Source: GCA-2746795 sp964643965 (lineage in GTDB: Bacteria; Chloroflexota; Anaerolineae; Promineifilales; Promineifilaceae). From it: a stretch of 6,502 nucleotides of DNA. The DNA lies in assembly GCA_964643965.1 (NCBI GenBank), contig CAZXVH010000173.1:1-6502 (forward strand). The letters are read 5' to 3'. How positions within the stretch are numbered: position 1 is the first letter of the stretch; every line of letters starts with the position of its first letter. This document shows positions 5,584 to 6,502 of the stretch, in pieces. Made by a program: the position numbers and the translations under genes. The notes under the pieces were generated by a model, which was given only the letters and a program-made list of their open reading frames with translations, was not told the origin of the DNA and did no database searches.

Positions 5584-5919
5584 CTATTCGGAAATGATTC
5601 TGACGATTTCAGTGATTACCTCATCAATCTTTGCTGCTGATAATTTCCCAGCTGTGCGTAATATGAGACTGGCATCGGCCGTAAAAAGACGGTTTGCACG
5701 CACATTGCTCTCTTTTGGTAAACTCCCGTATTCAAAATCAGTTTCTGTGATGGAAATAGCACTGTTGTCTTGTGTTGCTCGGCTGGTGATCATACAGAGA
5801 ATAACGTCTTGATGCGTTTGCACAGGGGCGATTACCAGAGCCGGCCGTTTTTTGCTGGTGCTTAAATCGGAAAATGGAAACGGAAGAACTACCACATCAC
5901 CCTTTACAAATCTTGCCAT
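5584..5919 (-). CDS. PemK/MazF-family endoribonuclease toxin
   Basis: Type II toxin of the CcdB/PemK (MazF) fold, expected to cleave mRNA when its antitoxin is lost. The 111-residue product has the family order: KGDVVVLPFPFSDL (6-19), KKRPALVIAP (23-32), a central VILCMITSRAT (39-49) with the conserved I-T-S, SNVRANRLFTAD (71-82), and a C-terminal helix beginning KLSAAKIDEVI (92-102). I start it at the ATG whose first base is 5919. That start overlaps the end of the antitoxin gene by 16 bases, and GAGG on the coding strand lies 7 bases before it inside the antitoxin gene. This arrangement favours translational coupling with the antitoxin made first. A further in-frame ATG at 5946 would add nine residues not typical of the family. 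The gene is AT-richer than the sugar genes, as often seen for transferred TA modules. It is complete with no missing motif that I can see. Confidence 0.92.
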   Translation of the reverse strand: MARFVKGDVVVLPFPFSDLSTSKKRPALVIAPVQTHQDVILCMITSRATQDNSAISITETDFEYGSLPKESNVRANRLFTADASLILRTAGKLSAAKIDEVITEIVRIISE

Positions 5920-6200
5920 GCGATATCCTCTTCTGGCGTGTTCCATTCTCGAGCCAATATGCGCTCTGATGCGAGCATCGTTGTTAATGCTTCTTCTTGA
6001 TGTTGGCGCTGATCTTGTCGCAGCGTTCGCTGCTTTGCCAATTCCTCTCGAATGCTCAAATAATCTTCGTAGTCTAATAGCGTGGCGACCGGTTTGTTAT
6101 AGCGGGTAATAACCACATCGACATTTGTGTTTTGAGTCATATCTATTAGTTCGCGCCAATTGTTACGCGCCTGATTACTGTCAATCGTTTTGATGCTCAT
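5904..6200 (-). CDS. Phd/YefM-family antitoxin, partner of the PemK toxin
   Basis: A 98-residue antitoxin that should bind and inhibit the PemK toxin encoded immediately downstream, and repress the shared promoter. The N-terminal Phd/YefM fold is clear: QARNNWRELID (10-20), VDVVITRYNKPVATLLDYED (27-46), then helix YLSIREELAK (47-56). After that comes a charged, Gln/Arg-rich linker and a C-terminal toxin-binding tail EWNTPEEDIAWQDL (85-98). The start is the ATG at 6200: AGGT of GGAGGT (coding strand, bases 6213 to 6208) lies 7 bases upstream. Upstream in-frame ATGs exist, up to 6251, but the latter lies inside the -10 box of the proposed promoter, so translation from there is unlikely. This antitoxin and the fragment at the left edge are both Phd-type but differ in their tails, in keeping with different toxin partners. 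Confidence 0.93.
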   Translation of the reverse strand: MSIKTIDSNQARNNWRELIDMTQNTNVDVVITRYNKPVATLLDYEDYLSIREELAKQRTLRQDQRQHQEEALTTMLASERILAREWNTPEEDIAWQDL

Positions 6201-6249
6201 GTTCACGACCTCCATTTGCACCTGAGTCATTATGTACAAGTTGAACAAC

Positions 6250-6278
6250 ATTTTAGGTTATCAGCTACGCTGCGTCAA
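6250..6278 (-). promoter_or_regulatory. Promoter of the Phd-PemK operon
   Basis: Read on the - strand, TTGACG (6278 to 6273) and TAAAAT (6255 to 6250) are separated by exactly 17 bases, each hexamer one mismatch from the sigma-70 consensus. Transcription would start near 6243, leaving a leader of roughly 43 bases before the antitoxin ATG. The leader holds TGTACA and GTTCAAC, both near-symmetric, which could be part of the autoregulatory operator. Confidence 0.6.
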
Positions 6279-6313
6279 GAGATGGGTTGTGGTGGCGAGA
6301 TAACGAAAGAGTG

Positions 6314-6342
6314 TTGACCAACTTGACTAATCCGTTTAGACT
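6314..6342 (+). promoter_or_regulatory. Divergent promoter-like hexamers
   Basis: TTGACC (6314-6319) and TAGACT (6337-6342) are 17 bases apart on the + strand, facing away from the TA operon. The -35 matches five of six consensus bases and the -10 four of six. They precede a palindrome, a strong ribosome binding site and an ATG at 6372, an arrangement expected of a real gene start. Confidence 0.4.
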
Positions 6343-6359
6343 GCAAGAAATATTCTTGC
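6343..6359. promoter_or_regulatory. Perfect 17-base palindrome, possible operator
   Basis: GCAAGAA (6343-6349), centre ATA, and TTCTTGC (6353-6359) form a perfect inverted repeat. It begins directly after the proposed -10 box and ends one base before GGAGGT (6361-6366). A dimeric repressor bound here would block transcription; as RNA it would make a hairpin with a 3-base loop right next to the ribosome binding site. Confidence 0.45.
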
Positions 6360-6371
6360 TGGAGGTGTTTT

Positions 6372-6410
6372 ATGGACGGAACAGGCAAGTGTAGTCTGGT
6401 AGTCGGGTAG
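6372..6410 (+). pseudogene. Gene start interrupted by tandem repeat (12 codons)
   Basis: GGAGGT at 6361-6366, 5 bases before ATG 6372, is a near-perfect ribosome binding site. The frame reads MDGTGKCSLVVG and then meets TAG (6408-6410) within the 8-base repeat array, which begins at 6391. Only the first six or seven codons are outside the repeat, too few to name a family. Either a gene was truncated by the arrival or expansion of the repeat, or this is a leader peptide or an untranslated signal. Upstream promoter-like hexamers and the palindrome support a former gene. Confidence 0.35.
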
Positions 6411-6502
6411 TCGGATAGTCGGGTAGTCGGGTAGTCGGGTAGTCGGATAGTCGGGTAGTCGGGTAGTCGGATAGTCGGGTAGTCGGGTAGTCGGATAGTC
6501 GG
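6391..6502 (+). repeat. 8-base tandem repeat array, runs off the window
   Basis: Fourteen uninterrupted 8-base units occupy exactly 112 bases. The first is a variant, GTAGTCTG; the rest are GTAGTCGG or ATAGTCGG. Scoring the remaining thirteen as G or A by first base gives GGA GGGA GGA GGA, so a 24-base higher-order unit has been copied as well. Since 8 is not a multiple of 3 and each unit holds TAG, every forward frame is closed within 24 bases. The array continues to the last base, so its true length is unknown. Slipped-strand expansion is the likely origin. Confidence 0.95.

Noticed and set aside
5255..5812. Plus-strand open frame (185 codons) spanning the convergent gap
   Set aside because: It overlaps two supported genes and the palindrome, and its composition changes along its length as expected of a chance frame.
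6201..6251. Longer antitoxin from the ATG at 6251
   Set aside because: It would begin within the proposed -10 box; ATG 6200 has GGAGGT 7 bases upstream and fits the family N-terminus.
6391..6502. CRISPR or replication iterons
   Set aside because: The 8-base units abut with no spacers and there is no replication gene nearby in the window.

Overview
The window looks like a piece of a moderately GC-rich bacterial genome, probably an environmental member of the Chloroflexota (Anaerolineae-like). That is an inference from protein style, the mixture of cell-surface sugar genes with toxin-antitoxin (TA) modules, abundant palindromic and tandem intergenic repeats, and a strikingly frequent ACGGCCGT octamer. 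No rRNA, tRNA or other marker gene is present, so the taxonomy is not proven.

Layout. Bases 2-637 hold a TA graveyard on the + strand: a 5'-cut Phd/YefM-type antitoxin, then two overlapping fragments in different frames that resemble a TumA-like antitoxin and the C-terminal end of a TumE-like (DUF6516) toxin. A 138-base spacer with several inverted repeats leads to three + strand genes that form the functional core. These are a complete DegT/DnrJ/EryC1/StrS aminotransferase (776-1927, TTG start), a membrane-anchored CapD/PglF/WbpM-type UDP-sugar 4,6-dehydratase (2111-4051), and a nucleotidyltransferase-fold protein of the NTP_transf_5 type (4362-5486). The dehydratase and aminotransferase are consecutive steps of one route: UDP-GlcNAc to its 4-keto-6-deoxy form, then to the 4-amino sugar, as in bacillosamine-type surface glycan synthesis. 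The third gene is of unknown function but this family is often seen near glycan loci.

Between the dehydratase and the nucleotidyltransferase gene lies a 289-base nested tandem array (4052-4340). It is built from a 14-base unit and a 52-base unit, and its last copy alone can fold into a neat three-way junction. After the core, a 60-base imperfect inverted repeat (5513-5572) separates it from a convergent Phd/YefM-PemK TA operon on the - strand (6200 down to 5584), which appears intact and has a good promoter. Divergent from that operon, a second promoter-like sequence, a perfect 17-base palindrome and a strong ribosome binding site lead to an ATG at 6372. Its reading frame ends after 12 codons inside an 8-base tandem repeat (14 units, 6391-6502) that runs off the window.

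The gene content is of known families. The parts that merit a second look are the repeats: the nested array with its foldable last unit, the ACGGCCGT octamer, the REP-like hairpin, and the octamer array that interrupts a gene start.
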